Source: Ananas comosus
Lineage: Eukaryota; Streptophyta; Magnoliopsida; Poales; Bromeliaceae
Reading direction: 5' to 3'
Assembly (NCBI RefSeq): GCF_001540865.1
Contig: NC_033635.1
Span: 2,872,231-2,936,230 of the forward strand
DNA length: 64,000 nt
Shown in pieces: positions 23,432-35,184 of this stretch. Each line of letters starts with the position of its first letter. The first letter of the stretch is position 1. The position numbers were made by a program, and so were the translations under genes. Under the pieces are notes generated by a model. It was given only the letters and a program-made list of their open reading frames with translations, was not told the origin of the DNA and did not search any database.

Positions 23432-23859
23432 TCCATACCTCGGATGTCGATCGGAGGAGAGAGGGGGAGGGGGTGTGGCTCCGGAAATGGGAAGCAAAAG
23501 AGGAAGGAGGTGAATAAAGGAGAGGGAAAAGAAATGGGTTTAAAAAAAAAAGAAAAAAAAGAAAAAGAAAAGAAAAGAAAAGAAAAGAAAGGGAAATACT
23601 ATCGTCTCCGGACCGAGTCAAGTGCGGGGCCCCACACCCCGCACCAAACTGTTGCTCCGCATAAATAGATTATGCTTGTATTCTTCGAACACAGGGCCGT
23701 TCCGTTCCACCGCTGGAGCGATCGGATGCTGTGTCGCATAGAAGTTTTCGTACGATCGTTGAGGTGAGGGGAGTGTCGCATGTGCGGTGATGGGGACCCA
23801 CTCACTGTCGTCGGTTGAGAGTGATGGGACGTTACGGCGTTGGGTGGGTTGGGTGGGTT

Positions 23860-24145
23860 TGGTGTCCCCAGTAGGGCCCACCTTCCGGGGCCGGACATGG
23901 GCCGAGCCAGGCCGGACCGGGCCGAGTCAGGATGCCTCGAATACCGGTTATTTAATTGGGCCGGGTTGAGTCCAACTATTAAACTGATAAAACCTCAGGT
24001 CGAACGACCCGGACTTTTCCCGGTTCTCTACCGAAAAGCCCGATCGGATCCGATACATCGGGTTCGGACCTGACCTGACCTGACCTGATTTGCAAAGAGT
24101 TGGATCGGTCGAGACGGGGTCGGACCAGTTTTGCTCAGGCCTAGA
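23860..24145. mobile_element. Decayed hAT-like terminus
   Basis: Read on the minus strand the block starts TAGGCCTGAGCAAAACTGG and continues with GGTCCGACCCCGTCTCGACC. This is the typical TAGGSCTGNGCAAAA-type end of plant hAT elements. It includes four tandem GACCT units (near 24068-24088) and GGGCCG-rich sequence. No partner terminus was found. Confidence 0.4.
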
Positions 24146-24717
24146 TCGTGCTATTTATTTTTTGAGGTAATTAGCACCTGCAAAGGAATGCAAAGGGCAC
24201 GGATTCAGAATTGGAAAAACGGATTAATTTATTTATTTTTTTAATTTTTAGCGCACTACACTGCACTCTGCGCTGGTCTCCATACGGAAAGTTTCGCATT
24301 ACTATCAATTTTTGTTTAAGCCCTTCAAACCGTAGGAAGTGGGTTAAGTTCGAACACTATTTCCAAACTAGATCTGAGAGTTCTAACTTCTGATAAGCAG
24401 CACAGCTACGCAAATCGATTATAAACCAAATCTCTAAATATTTTACTCCTAACATCCCACTTAAAAACAAAATAAATACTACAAAATGTTTCAATGAAAC
24501 ATGAGAAATGCTCAAATAGGCATTAAAAAAAGGGGTAAAAAAAAATTTATTTTCCCTAGATGTCAGCTCGTACGTCATAAGAATGTAACGATGGTGGTAA
24601 AGAAATAGATTTGGCAAACTATACAAAAAAGATATTGCTGCTTGTAATCCCACAAATTTCTAAGTAACGTAAATTTGCCGCCGGATATATATGCATCTTT
24701 GTACATATATAAGCGAC

Positions 24718-27700
24718 TTAGGAGACCTGAGCCGAGGGGATGTTCGCGATCTCCACCAATAGCTTGTGTAAAGCTTGCGGCTTCGAGAAGAACGGAGAAT
24801 GGTCGGAGCCCTTCAGCCTAAACACTTTTTCGGCCGGGTTAGAGCTACACATGCTCTGTTGCAGCGAGAGCGGTATTGCATTGTCCTCTGTGGTCTCTAT
24901 ATAGAACCTCCTCACTGAGCCGAACTTCTCGTCGGTGAGAGAGAGCTTCTCCAGCACGGGGGCGAAAGGGATGGGTCGCATAGAAACCAAAGACAAGGAT
25001 ACATCCTAAGGGAAAACGGAGAGGGAGAGAGAGAGCATAAGATAAGCCCTGAAACGATATAACGGCTTTCGTTTGTTTGGATGGAGCTTTTGCAGAAATC
25101 TTAGAGTTGTTTCGGTACAACAGTTCGAGCGTAAGCATTTCAAATCCCTCACAACAGCTTCTTGCTGCATCAGAGTAAGAAGCTTCAATGCACAGCTTCG
25201 ATTTTTGGTGGTTTTGAAGCTCATTTTAGCTTTCTCGCTACAGCAAAAGCTCCAAACATATTGTATGCCGAAAGCCTAGCTGGGCTGCCTCTTGCCAGGC
25301 CAGAGGATGCATTGGATCAGATATATTTTGGTTTCAAACAGAAGAACATACCTTAGCAGGACTTTGGTTAAAAAGCAGATCTTTTACAAAAGCCTTGTCG
25401 AGATTGATAGCTGTAGGAGGCTGCTCCTTGCCATTTGAATACACAAATACTTGGGCTTGTCGGAGAAGATCATTTGTATCCGCCTAAAAATAGAAAAAAA
25501 GAAATTGAAACATCAGCTTCAATGAGAAAACCTAAAGTAAACAAATTATGGGTCCGTTAATTTCAATCAATTAGGAGAATAACTTGATCGTTTCAGTGTC
25601 TTAATTAAGGGAATATTTATAGTTTGGAATCTCTACTTGGCTATTCTGGTATGCAGAAATTTCATGAAAATTAATTCATCGGAGAAAATGTCGCTCAAAG
25701 ATCCAAAACATTGTCCTAAAAGGAAATTTTTTTTATAAGGCAGAAAATGAAGAAAGAAAGATTGGATTAGTACTTGCTGTTGGAACATATCAAGAGTACT
25801 TTGGCCATTTGTCAGCATTGCTGCACAGAGGAAAACAGCTTTCGCAACCTTAGAGGGGAACATCTCCATTGCATAGGATATACAAGCACCACCAATATCA
25901 TGCCCCACCAATATCGCCTGCGGAATGTATAACGTGGTCAGAAATGAAGTCTCTTTCACCAGAATTACTATGACAACTGAAAAATATGCATACTCATGAG
26001 AGATCAGTATAAAGTGTAAACCAAATTACCAACCAAAGCCCATCCTATTTGCTTCATTTGGTTGGATAGAAAGGTCTAACAGAGTACGTATCAGCATGTA
26101 TGCATAACAAGTATGAATAATCTAACAAGAGGATATGTAAACCTTGGAACAATATTAGGCCCAAAGTTCAACGAGAATGATAATGTGTATAAACACAGAG
26201 ATGACTCAAACAACAGTGTTTGATAATTTTCTAATTCTATGAATCATGTCAAATAATATGAAAGAACAACCGTAAGCATCCCACTTTCCTCTTCTTTAAA
26301 TGCTTCTTTCTTGTCTTAATCAAACTCAATAATGATGTACGAAAAATTAGAAGCAAAAGTGAAATTGGCTTTTCAGTACCATCAGTACGTCATGCATGTG
26401 CAGCATTCAATGATTACAATCAAGTGAATTTCTTATAATATATTGTTGCAATATTAACACTAAAACAAGATAACCATGGAAAAGATGAGAGCTCGAACCT
26501 TCTCTGTATCACCTAGGGTTTCAAGAAAAGTTGTGAGCGGCTTGACATAATCGGTTAGACTAGTAATTTTATTTGTATCATAAGAATGAATTCCGGATCC
26601 AGTGAGATCAATAGCGTTGACTTTAAATCCACCATCTTCCAGAAGAGCTATCGTTTTATACCAACACCAAGCACCAAAACCACCGCCGTGGACAAGAACA
26701 AAGTGGTTGGTCTCTAAGTCCTCAGCCTTTATACCCTGCTTCACAAATAGTAAAATTAAAAATGTACCGAATTGGATCTATCAAGGTATAATAGAAATAG
26801 GAATGGTAGATTTCATAATTATCAGCCACAAACAGCACGTCAGAATTAGAAATTACCAATCTTAAGTTCTTTTTTTATTCCAAAATACGGCAAGCCATAG
26901 AACTAACAGGCGATATTGATTATCTTTTCCAAAGAGTTATAATGATGGGTCCAATGGAAACAGGGTAATATCACATGAGAATCTACACATAGGACATTTA
27001 AACCAAACAGAGTAGGTTAGGTGACCAAGATACTCTTCAAATAGTTGGAAAGAATTGTTGCACTTGGTTAACATTTTACCACAACTCTCCCGGTTCCTTA
27101 CCAAAAAAAAATAACACAAGAATATATGGGAAAAATCATACAAGTTCCGACTCGCCACAAATGAAAACATTAAAAAAATTCTTTGAAACCAGACATTAAA
27201 CAAGCAAGAATACAATGAAAGTTCAGTAATAGAGAACAAAATGAAGGAAAAAGACAGTAGCTTCATTGCAATCACAGCTGTCAAAGTTCAGGAGTTAGGA
27301 AACTATAAGAGAAAAAGATAAAAAGCACCATCAATTACAAACAGTAAGGCTGTTCCAGATACTTTTGACAACATAAAAACAGAAAAAAAAAAGGGCAGAT
27401 TATCTTTTTAAGCCAAGATATAATTCAAAACAATTCAAAGATAGTATGGAACAGGATCGAGAGTTTCACGGCAATTGCTTGAACGAGTATAGCTTTATAC
27501 ATTATCCGTTGCAAAATAACACCACTTAGTCGGAAGTTCCAAAAGAAATACAGAAGAAGGAATAACGTCAATTACAAAATTAGCAAGGTCAAACTAGAGA
27601 GGTTAAAATTAGCAAGGTCAGTACTAGAGAGGTCCAAATAATGAAACCAGTTGTTTCTCAATTAGCATTTACTTAAAAGAATAGGATTTTTCTTTTTAGA

Positions 27701-28912
27701 ATGGTAGCATACTATCCGTTTCATTTTTTTTTAAAAAAATAAACTTAGCTGGAAATATGAAGCAACTATACTTTAAACTTGAAATCTTGGATATCAACCA
27801 TCAAACTCTTTACAACTTGCGCCGGGAACGGTCAGCAAGATTTTTTATATTTTGAAACATGTAATAGAACTGCCCAAAGTTCAATGACGAATAGAATTAA
27901 AGAAACAATAACACTTGCCATATAACATCTAAATTAATATGCATGCTTGTCACATCAATTAATTAGCGACCAGCATCTAAAATTCAGAAAAAAAAAAAAA
28001 AAAAACTCGCCCACTATCTTGAGTCAAACAATAGCACTGAAATATCAGCAGAAATTATTAGCTAATTATACAACCTAGAATAGTATTAAATGCAACAATG
28101 AGGCTTCTCCAACAGGTAACAAAAAACTTCAACATATAAATGAGGCAAATAAATAATACCAATTTCCAAATATAACAAGCGAATAATTAATTACTCACCA
28201 TCCCTTAGAAAAGTCAAAAGTTGAATAAGATCTCTAAAATTCCAAATTTTCTAAACCATTTCATAGGTAAGTTATATTCTACTTTTTTTTTTGTTCTTTG
28301 AATTCTGTAGCAAATGCATTTTAGTGATAACATAATTTATTGAATCCCCTTAATTTAATTTTGCATTAAATTCAGAAGGTTATTACAATAAGATTCCAAT
28401 AAATTACACCCATAATCCATATGATTTATAATAAAATCGATATAAATGCAACACGAAATAAGAAAAGTACGATGATCTAGGGCAAATTAATGAACCGAAA
28501 CCTGTTGGACGAGTTGCTGGGGCTGGAGCACGGGATCGGCGAGCGACCGCGGCCGCGAGCTCGAGCTCCGGGGTAGCGGCTGCTTCTTGTGTCCCTGGCC
28601 GGGGTACCGCAGCGACGCCGAGCGATCGAAGGGCGCCGATCCGATCCCCGCGCCGCTCTGCTGCAGCACCAGCGCCGCCGCCGCCGCGAGGGCCTGCTCG
28701 TGGATCAGCGCCTCCTCCGCCGCGCGCTCCTTCCTCCCCGCGCGCCGCCCCCACCGCTCGCTCGACCCCAGCCCCACCACCGCCGCCGCCGCCGCCGCCG
28801 CCGCGGCCTCGTTCACGCGGTGGGCGCGGCGCCCCGGCGGGGGCGGACGCGGAGCGCGCCGCTGCTTCGTCTCCTCCGGCGCGTCTGAGAAGCACGAGAG
28901 CACCGCCCCCAT
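24718..28912 (-). CDS. Methylesterase 11-like alpha/beta hydrolase, 403 aa, five exons
   Basis: Member of the plant MES (SABP2-like) alpha/beta-hydrolase family, which hydrolyses methyl esters of hormones; this clade's substrate is not settled. Exons: 28912-28502, 26735-26499, 25917-25774, 25483-25352, 25005-24718, all joined in phase 0. The N-terminus MGAVLSCF (Gly2, Cys7) suggests N-myristoylation and palmitoylation; it precedes a low-complexity Ala/Arg-rich extension (8-137) typical of MES11-like proteins. The hydrolase domain starts at about 138, with oxyanion-loop motif HGGGFGAWCWY (153-163) and C-terminal catalytic His in KGSDHS (His377). The usual nucleophile serine is replaced: GHDIGG has Asp223. 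I believe this GHD form is normal for the MES11-type clade. An upstream in-frame ATG at 28975 exists, but the lipidation motif favours 28912. Intron 1 is long (1,766 bp). Confidence 0.92.
27775..27835 (-). mobile_element. SINE fragment in MES intron 1
   Basis: On the minus strand it contains TGACCGTTCCCGGCGCAAG and TTTGATGGTTGATATCC, matching the 5' (tRNA-related) half of the intact SINE at 35584-35728. It is diverged and truncated before the 3' tail. Confidence 0.5.
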
Positions 28913-29186
28913 CGATCCCGCATGAGAGGTCGAACAGGAAAAGTTAGGGCTTTTTCGGAGGTGGGGCGAAATCAAGGGTTTGGGGAATGGGGGATTTGGA
29001 AGAGGAGAGGATTTGGTATTTCGAGTCGCGTTTTTACGCTTGCTTTTCGCTCGCGGAGTTTCAGAGAAAAACGGCGGAGAGAAAGAGAGTAATGAGAAAG
29101 CGTATTATATGCCGAAGGAAATAAAATGCCCAAAGAATGCTGGTTTATTTCGAAACTGCCACTGCAATTTAGTTTATTCTTTTCTC

Positions 29187-29580
29187 AACCACATGTGTAA
29201 AAGTGTTTTTTTAAAAAAAATGCTTTTATACTTCTTAAATTACAAAACAATTATATGTAGACCTATAAAAAGAAAATAAAAATACAATGCATATAACCTT
29301 TGGAAATGGACTATGACCTTAATAAAGCTATTTTTTCATTGAATTTAGGCTTCATCTGGGTTTGTGGGGAGATTCCATTACGTACGGTAAAAAAGTACGT
29401 TGGAAAAATACTTATTTGTTTCCGTACGTAATATTGCGTTCCGCATATCGCGATTAGTCGGTTACGATATATTTTCTGCGGTCCCACCGGAGAATGCAGA
29501 AGCATATCCCTATATGCTTTTTCCTTAACTCCATTTTATCTAATAGCGTTAGATAGATCTCAATACCAAACTAAGTCTTA
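29187..29580. repeat. ~390-bp duplicated segment, copy 1
   Basis: This segment begins AACCACATGTGTAAAAG. It is repeated in direct orientation at 31008-31401 with roughly 5 percent divergence. It comprises about 160 bp of AT-rich flank plus a Tourist-like MITE. Both copies share the same MITE insertion point, so the flank was duplicated together with the element. Confidence 0.85.
29348..29577. mobile_element. PIF/Harbinger (Tourist-like) MITE, copy 1
   Basis: The left end is GGCTTCATCTGGGTTTG. The right end, inverted, is GACTTAGTTTGGTATTGAG. It is flanked by TTA at 29345-29347 and 29578-29580, the 3-bp target duplication of PIF/Harbinger. The internal words CGTACGTAATATTGCGTTC and GCGGTCCCACCGG are shared with the copies at 31168 and 33937. 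Confidence 0.75.
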
Positions 29581-29629
29581 ATCAAATTTAATTATCAAAT
29601 TATCAATAAATATAATGTGTATATATATA

Positions 29630-30084
29630 GGCTAAATTACAGAAAACTTTTTTATTAATACTCGCTTTTTCACTTTTTCTCTTTGTCATCAAAAGCCTAC
29701 ACTTTACGCTCTTAAAAAATAAAAAAAATATTCACAGACATACGTTATGACAAAAGGACCAAATTGCCCCCCGTCTTCTTCATGGTGGGCTTGGACGGAA
29801 AGGTGGGCAAAGGTGAGGGTGAGATGGCGGAGACAAACGAGAGCGTGTGTGTGGGCATGGACGGAAAGGTGGGCGAGGGCGAGGCGGTGCGGTCGAGAAT
29901 AAAGAAGGAGGATGGTTTCAAGTATTTTAGGTATAAAAAATAGAATATAAATGAAATCCAAACAGAACATTAACGGCAGGGGTCATACATTTTTTATTTT
30001 TTAAAGGGATAAGTGCAGGTTTTTAAATGATAGAAGAAAAAGTGAAAAAACGAGTATTGGCAGGAGAGTTTCTGTAATTTGGCC
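29630..30084. mobile_element. TIR element with ~75-bp terminal repeats, 455 bp
   Basis: The left end is GGCTAAATTACAGAAAAC and the inverted right end GGCCAAATTACAGAAACTC. Similarity continues for about 75 bp through ACTCGYTTTTTCACTTTTTC. Both sides abut (TA)n, so the target duplication is a TA stretch of undefined length. The interior has a repeated GGACGGAAAGGTGGGC motif (near 29792 and 29858). The long TIR suggests a Mutator-type element. Confidence 0.7.
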
Positions 30085-30107
30085 TATATATATATAGAGA
30101 GAGAGAG

Positions 30108-30598
30108 AGGGCTACTATACTCTTATTTGTATAGAGCCCTTCATACTTATAAGTTGTTTTCGATGTTGGGCTTTTCGAATCGACGATCCACACCGTTAAA
30201 TATGATCTAGAGTATTTGAAACTTCTAGAAAATAAATTCCATAATTTTTCGAAATTATTATAAAGTCCATCAAAATGGATGATCGAATCATTCAATTTAA
30301 GATTGGAGTTATTGATCTTTATTTAGATAGTAAATAGATTTCTATCAAAAATTCAACCTATTCCGATTCTTTTTCACCGTTAAACTAGCAAATATCTCAT
30401 ACCCGCCATTAGAAATTGTCAATTTTGTGAGATTTTGATCGCAAAATAAATGATATCGAAAAATTATAAAATTTGATTTCTAGAAGTTTTAAATGATCTA
30501 GATAATATTTAACGATATGGATCGTCGATTCGGAAACTCTATCATCGAAAACAACTTATGAGTACGAAAGCAATCGTACTCATAAGAGTATAGTAGCC
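30108..30598. mobile_element. Foldback MITE, GGCTACTATACTC family, best-preserved copy
   Basis: Starts GGCTACTATACTCTTAT and ends ATAAGAGTATAGTAGCC, perfect inverted repeats. The inner arms also pair (CGACGATCCACACCGTTAAA against TTTAACGATATGGATCGTCG), giving terminal repeats of roughly 170 bp. It is flanked by (TA)n(GA)n on the left and (CT)n(TA)n on the right. Confidence 0.8.
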
Positions 30599-30601
30599 GG
30601 A

Positions 30602-30603
<2 letters not shown>

Positions 30604-30690
<87 letters not shown>

Positions 30691-30692
30691 TA
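30604..30692. repeat. Compound microsatellite (CT)n(TA)n(TTTA)n
   Basis: A (CT)n tract, a short (TA)n and about ten TTTA/TATT units lie between two MITEs. They probably descend from the TA-rich insertion sites of the neighbouring elements. Confidence 0.85.
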
Positions 30693-30918
30693 GAGTCCGG
30701 TTATGGTGCTTGTAAAAGCACGAAACACTTTGTGCTTGTAAATTTTTTACCATTAGATTTATGCCTTTGATTATTTTCAACCGTTAGATTATACAATTCA
30801 ACCAACCACCCACTCAACCCTAGGGGGCCCACGTCATCCTAACTGCACATTCCTTAATCCAATGGCTAAAAATCTACAAGGACCAACAACTTGGTACCTT
30901 TAAAAGTATAGAAGCTCA

Positions 30919-30922
<4 letters not shown>
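30693..30922 (+). mobile_element. MITE of the GTGCTTGTAA family, copy 3
   Basis: Starts GAGTCCGGTTATGGTGCTTG, ends GTATAGAAGCTCAATTC, and carries the landmark AACCACCCACTCAACCCTAG. Both edges sit in TA-containing microsatellite. About 90 percent identical to the copy at 31886-32119 by eye. Confidence 0.75.

Positions 30923-30991
<69 letters not shown>
30922..30991. repeat. Long (TA)n microsatellite next to an N
   Basis: About 32 TA units follow the MITE and end 16 nt before the ambiguous base at 31007. Its length in the assembly is unreliable. Confidence 0.85.
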
Positions 30992-30993
<2 letters not shown>

Positions 30994-31007
30994 TGGGATA
31001 ATTTCAN

Positions 31008-31401
31008 AACCACATGTGTAAAAGTTTTTTTTTAAAAAAATGCTTTTATATTTCTTAAATTACAAAACAATTATATGTAGACCTATAAAAAGAAAATAAA
31101 AATACAATGCATATAACCTTTTGAAATGGACTATGACCTTAATAAAGCTATTTTTTCATTGAATTTAGGCTTCATCTGGGTTTTTGGGGAGATTCCGTTA
31201 CGTGCGGTAAGAAAGTACGTTAGAAAAATATCTTGTTTGTTTCCGTACGTAATATTGCGTTCTGCATATCGCGATGAGTCGATTACGATATATTTTCTGT
31301 GGTCCCACCGGAGAATGCAGAAACATATCCCTATATGCTTTTTCCTTAATTCCATTTTATCTAATAGCGTTAGATAGACCTCAATACCAAACTAAGCCTT
31401 A
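31008..31401. repeat. ~390-bp duplicated segment, copy 2, starting at an N
   Basis: Direct repeat of 29187-29580, beginning exactly one base after the N at 31007. Scattered substitutions (for example ACGTGCGG for ACGTACGG) argue against a simple copy error. A second haplotype joined in tandem is possible. Confidence 0.8.
31168..31398. mobile_element. PIF/Harbinger (Tourist-like) MITE, copy 2
   Basis: Same ends as the copy at 29348 (GGCTTCATCTGGG and, inverted, GGCTTAGTTTGGTATTGAG). It is flanked by TTA at 31165-31167 and 31399-31401. Here the TIR is closer to the family consensus GGCTTAGTTTGG. Confidence 0.75.
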
Positions 31402-31885
31402 GTTAGTGAATGGCACTAATAGATTTGGTGCATTTTAAATTCGCAGTATTTTGCTGTTGCGTATGAAAACACACATACAAACTGCAATAACCAAATGCTG
31501 CGCTGCTCTATCGGCACGACCAAATAGGCATCGTCTAAAACGCCACATGAGTTTCTGATACCCTATAAATCTATTAGGAGATCATCAATGGATACTATAA
31601 GCATTTTGATTTAACAATTTCTGACAACAGTGAACTTAAAATAGAAGCAGGTTATCCCAAGTCGAGTTTGGATTATTCCAGCTTCAATCTAAACCCAATT
31701 ATGTCAAATTTAAGTTTGCTAATTACTGTGTGATAGTTTTGGATTAGACTCTAAGATCACGTTAAGTGAGTAAGCACCAAACTCTTATACAAAGAGAGAC
31801 AATTTTCTGATGAAACTTTCACTTCAAAACTTGTATTTCAATAAAATATAGAGTTTGTNTATATATATATATATATATATTTATA

Positions 31886-32119
31886 GAGTTCGGCTATGGT
31901 GCTTGTAAAAGCATGAAACACTTTGTGCTTGTAAATTTTTTACCATTAGATTTATGTCTTTGATTATTTTCAACCGTTAGATTATACTATTCAACCAACC
32001 ACCCACTCAACCCTAGGGGGCCCACGTCATCCTAACCGCACATGCATTTCTTAATCCAATGTCTAAAAATCTATACGCACCAACAACTTGGTACTTTTAA
32101 AAACATAGAAGCTCAATTC
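31886..32119 (+). mobile_element. MITE of the GTGCTTGTAA family, copy 4
   Basis: Starts GAGTTCGGCTATGGTGC, ends ATAGAAGCTCAATTC, and is flanked on both sides by (TA)n. An N at 31859 lies in the left TA tract. The interior matches the 30693 copy, including GGGGGCCCACGTCATCCTAA. Confidence 0.75.
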
Positions 32120-32142
32120 TATATATATATATATATATATAT

Positions 32143-33936
32143 ACATTGTTGAGAGAGGAAAGGTAATTAGTAACCTACTTCGTTCATTCTTTAAAAGAAT
32201 ACGAAGTGATTAGGTTTTTGAACTTGGGATTTCGGATACTAATAGTTTCATATTAGTGTATATAAATACTTAATTAAGCACTTTATTTTTAATTGCTATT
32301 TAAGTCAGACAATTATATATAAATAGTAATTTTGAAGGTGGTTACACACAAATTGCTAAATCTTTTCTAATCATAAATTTTTAAACGACATAAATATATG
32401 CATTTTGAAAGAGTTTGTATAAATATTAAAATTTTGAAGTTTTTGTGTGCAAGCTCAAATTGGGCATGAAAAAAAATAAAAATAAAAAAAACATGAGGGT
32501 TTAGCCAATCACAACTCACAAGGCTCTGGATTCCGTGGATTCTGTACGATCAAATTTTCATGTGCATATTTATTGCATCAAATCCAATTAATTGTTTTTT
32601 ATTGTTTTGATCCAGAGGCCTCATTATTTCATAACTTTTTCTTTTCAAGTAACTATATCCAACTTCATCTGTAACTTTTTCTACTCAAGTAACTAATCAA
32701 CTCAATCAACATGGAAAGGTACGAGTTCCAAATTCAAACTTATAGAGAAATTCAAACTCCCCACTTTAAGATCAACATCTTGATATCTAATCATAGACTA
32801 TTAGTGATCTGATGAGTTCTTGTTACGTACATAGGATGTATTTATTTATTCGTAATTAATTTTGTAGATTAAAAATGACATTCAGTAGAACTGAGTTGGA
32901 AAAATATTATTTTTTCACCGTTATTTATTTAATTAATAAAAAGTTAATGAATTTGGAACTATAGTTATTCTGTTTTTATATTTATTTTACTGTAAATTTT
33001 CACACACTGATGCATAGAAATACGAAAAAAGCTACAATAATTAATCTTTTGTAATTTTTTTTTATCTCTTTGTTTTTTTTTTTGGTGATTGACTTTGTCA
33101 TTTTCGGCCGAAAATGTTCGCTTCCGCTGTTTAGTTCGTCGAAGCTTAAATTTGCCCTTAACACTAATACTAAGAAATATGCTACATGCATGCATACTCT
33201 ATTAATAGGATATAAATGTTACGTCTACTCATCTAAGGGTTTGAAAACACATTTTAGAATTTTTTAGTATTAAAAAAAAGAGAGATTGATAAGACTGATA
33301 AAAATATATTAGTCTTTGGATGATTGCGATTTAAAAATTATTTCTTTATTTGTAGGCGTATAGATACTACTGCTCTAATGCTAGTGCATGCTTCGTTACA
33401 GAAACTACCAACTATTGATCATGCAATTACAATCAACAATTTAATTATCCGAATGTAGTCGACTAACCACAATAGAATATTATGGTTATACTCCTATTAC
33501 AGTAGGGTTTTAGATTAATTGTTGGATTAGAAATATTGGATAAGAAATTAAACGAAGGGTAAACTTCATTTAGCCCTTAGTTTAACGCATTTTATAATTT
33601 GATATTGTATTTCAAGATATTTTACTTTATTACTCTATGAATTTGTCTTTATTTTGATGCTAAAGAACACATAATTTACAAATCACATGGTGATCAAATT
33701 AATGTAGCATAATACTTAACTATGATTCATAAGCAACATTTTGTTATCATGTTTATTATCACCGTACGTCTTACAGTAAAATAAGAATAAAATTGCGGAA
33801 TAACACCATAAACTTTTCAAATTATACTCACAGTAAAATAAAAATACACTAAATCACGTAAAATTAGTTGAAAATTTTCTCCAAGAAAGAACATATATAG
33901 AACTTATAATGTAAAATTAAAAGTCTAGATGACTTA
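32143..33936. other. AT-rich intergenic DNA
   Basis: No gene or clear element is seen. Short open frames on both strands (32965-33267) have no domain and lie in low-complexity A/T-rich sequence. Confidence 0.45.
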
Positions 33937-34170
33937 GGCTTAATTTGGTATTGAGGCCTATCTAACACTATTAGATAAAATGGAGTTGAGAAAAAAATGT
34001 ATAGAAATATTATGCTTCCACGTTCTCCGGTGGGACCGCAGAAAATATATCGTAATCGACTCATCGCGATATGTGGAACGCAATATTACGTACGAAAATA
34101 AATATGATATTTTTCCAACGTACTTTCTCACCGCGCGTAATGCAATCTCTCCGCAATCCCAAACGAAGTC
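33937..34170. mobile_element. PIF/Harbinger (Tourist-like) MITE, inverted copy 3
   Basis: The left end is GGCTTAATTTGGTATTGAGG and the inverted right end GACTTCGTTTGGGATTG. It is inverted relative to the copies at 29348 and 31168 and shares TGGGACCGCAGAAAATATA. TTA precedes it (33934-33936), but ATA follows, so the duplication is imperfect. Confidence 0.7.
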
Positions 34171-34230
34171 ATAACAAACCTCTCACCAAACTCCAACAAA
34201 TATGTTAAAAGATGTGAGGAGGAATGGAGC

Positions 34231-34261
<31 letters not shown>
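34231..34261. repeat. (AAT)n microsatellite
   Basis: Ten ATA/AAT trinucleotide units. Confidence 0.85.
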
Positions 34262-34266
<5 letters not shown>

Positions 34267-34986
34267 TAAATGAATAGTTTCGGATGATAGATATGATATA
34301 GGGTCACATGGGTCACATAGAATGGTCGTTGGTGTAGCTAAAATTTAAAACAACGTAATAAAATGGGCATGTATAATTAAGGAATGAACAAAGTGTGACA
34401 CGTAACGTAATGGATCGCATGGAAATTTCTTAGTATTTGTTTTGACATTTGACTTATAAACAGCTGCTACGTTTTTTCTTCATTCAAAGGTTAGAATTGT
34501 TGGTTAATTTACTTAATTATATGCGTGGCATTAATCATAACCCTTTTAGAGCTTTGGAACATCATGCGAGGATAAGATTATTAATAGAGTTAATTTTGAT
34601 GTTAAAAAATATATAGATATAAATGGATCTCATTTACAGTACTGTTGATGTAAATAAGACTCATTATTGTAAAAAAGTTTTCATAGACTCCTAATTTTAG
34701 AAAGTTGGATCGCTGTCGCATCAGCATTAATTAAACCGACTTACACTAGAAGTAACAAACAATTAATATATATCATGACTAAGCTTTAGACACTATTTTC
34801 TTGCCAAATTCTCACATTACTACCTACCTTTTAAAGAAGAAAGTGATTTGCCTAACAGTACCTAGATGATGGACACCTAGAATATGAGGCTTTTTTTTTT
34901 CTTTTTTTTTTTTGTTATAACATGTATATAACACCACGTTTTAATTGCACATACAAACTCAAACAATAATGCAAATTATATTTGGT

Positions 34987-35184
34987 TTATTGACCAAATC
35001 CAAGCAATAATTTCCCCAAAAGGAAAAGTTGAGGCTCCTCTGTGTCCCCATTAATCAACCAACCTTTTGGTTCCTTAGCCAACCATATTTTGGTGCCACT
35101 GTGTGTTGATATTTCTTGGTAGGTTTGGGTGCCTACAATAGAGTCAAATCCCTCAAGGATGATGTAGGCCAAGTTAATAATGCA
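34987..35184 (-). pseudogene. Possible exon or gene fragment, about 60-65 codons
   Basis: On the minus strand an open frame reads NLAYIILEGFDSIVG, then GTKIWLAKEPKGWLING, then a Leu-rich end before a stop at 34987-34989. Amino-acid composition and codon choice look protein-like and differ from the neighbouring AT-rich DNA. I do not recognise the family. No start, promoter or partner exon could be assigned. It may be a terminal exon remnant or a captured fragment. Confidence 0.3.

Noticed and set aside
28404..28925. Alternative frames of 99-163 codons over MES exon 1
   Set aside because: Only the frame starting MGAVLSCF joins in phase to the downstream hydrolase exons and ends at a proper donor.
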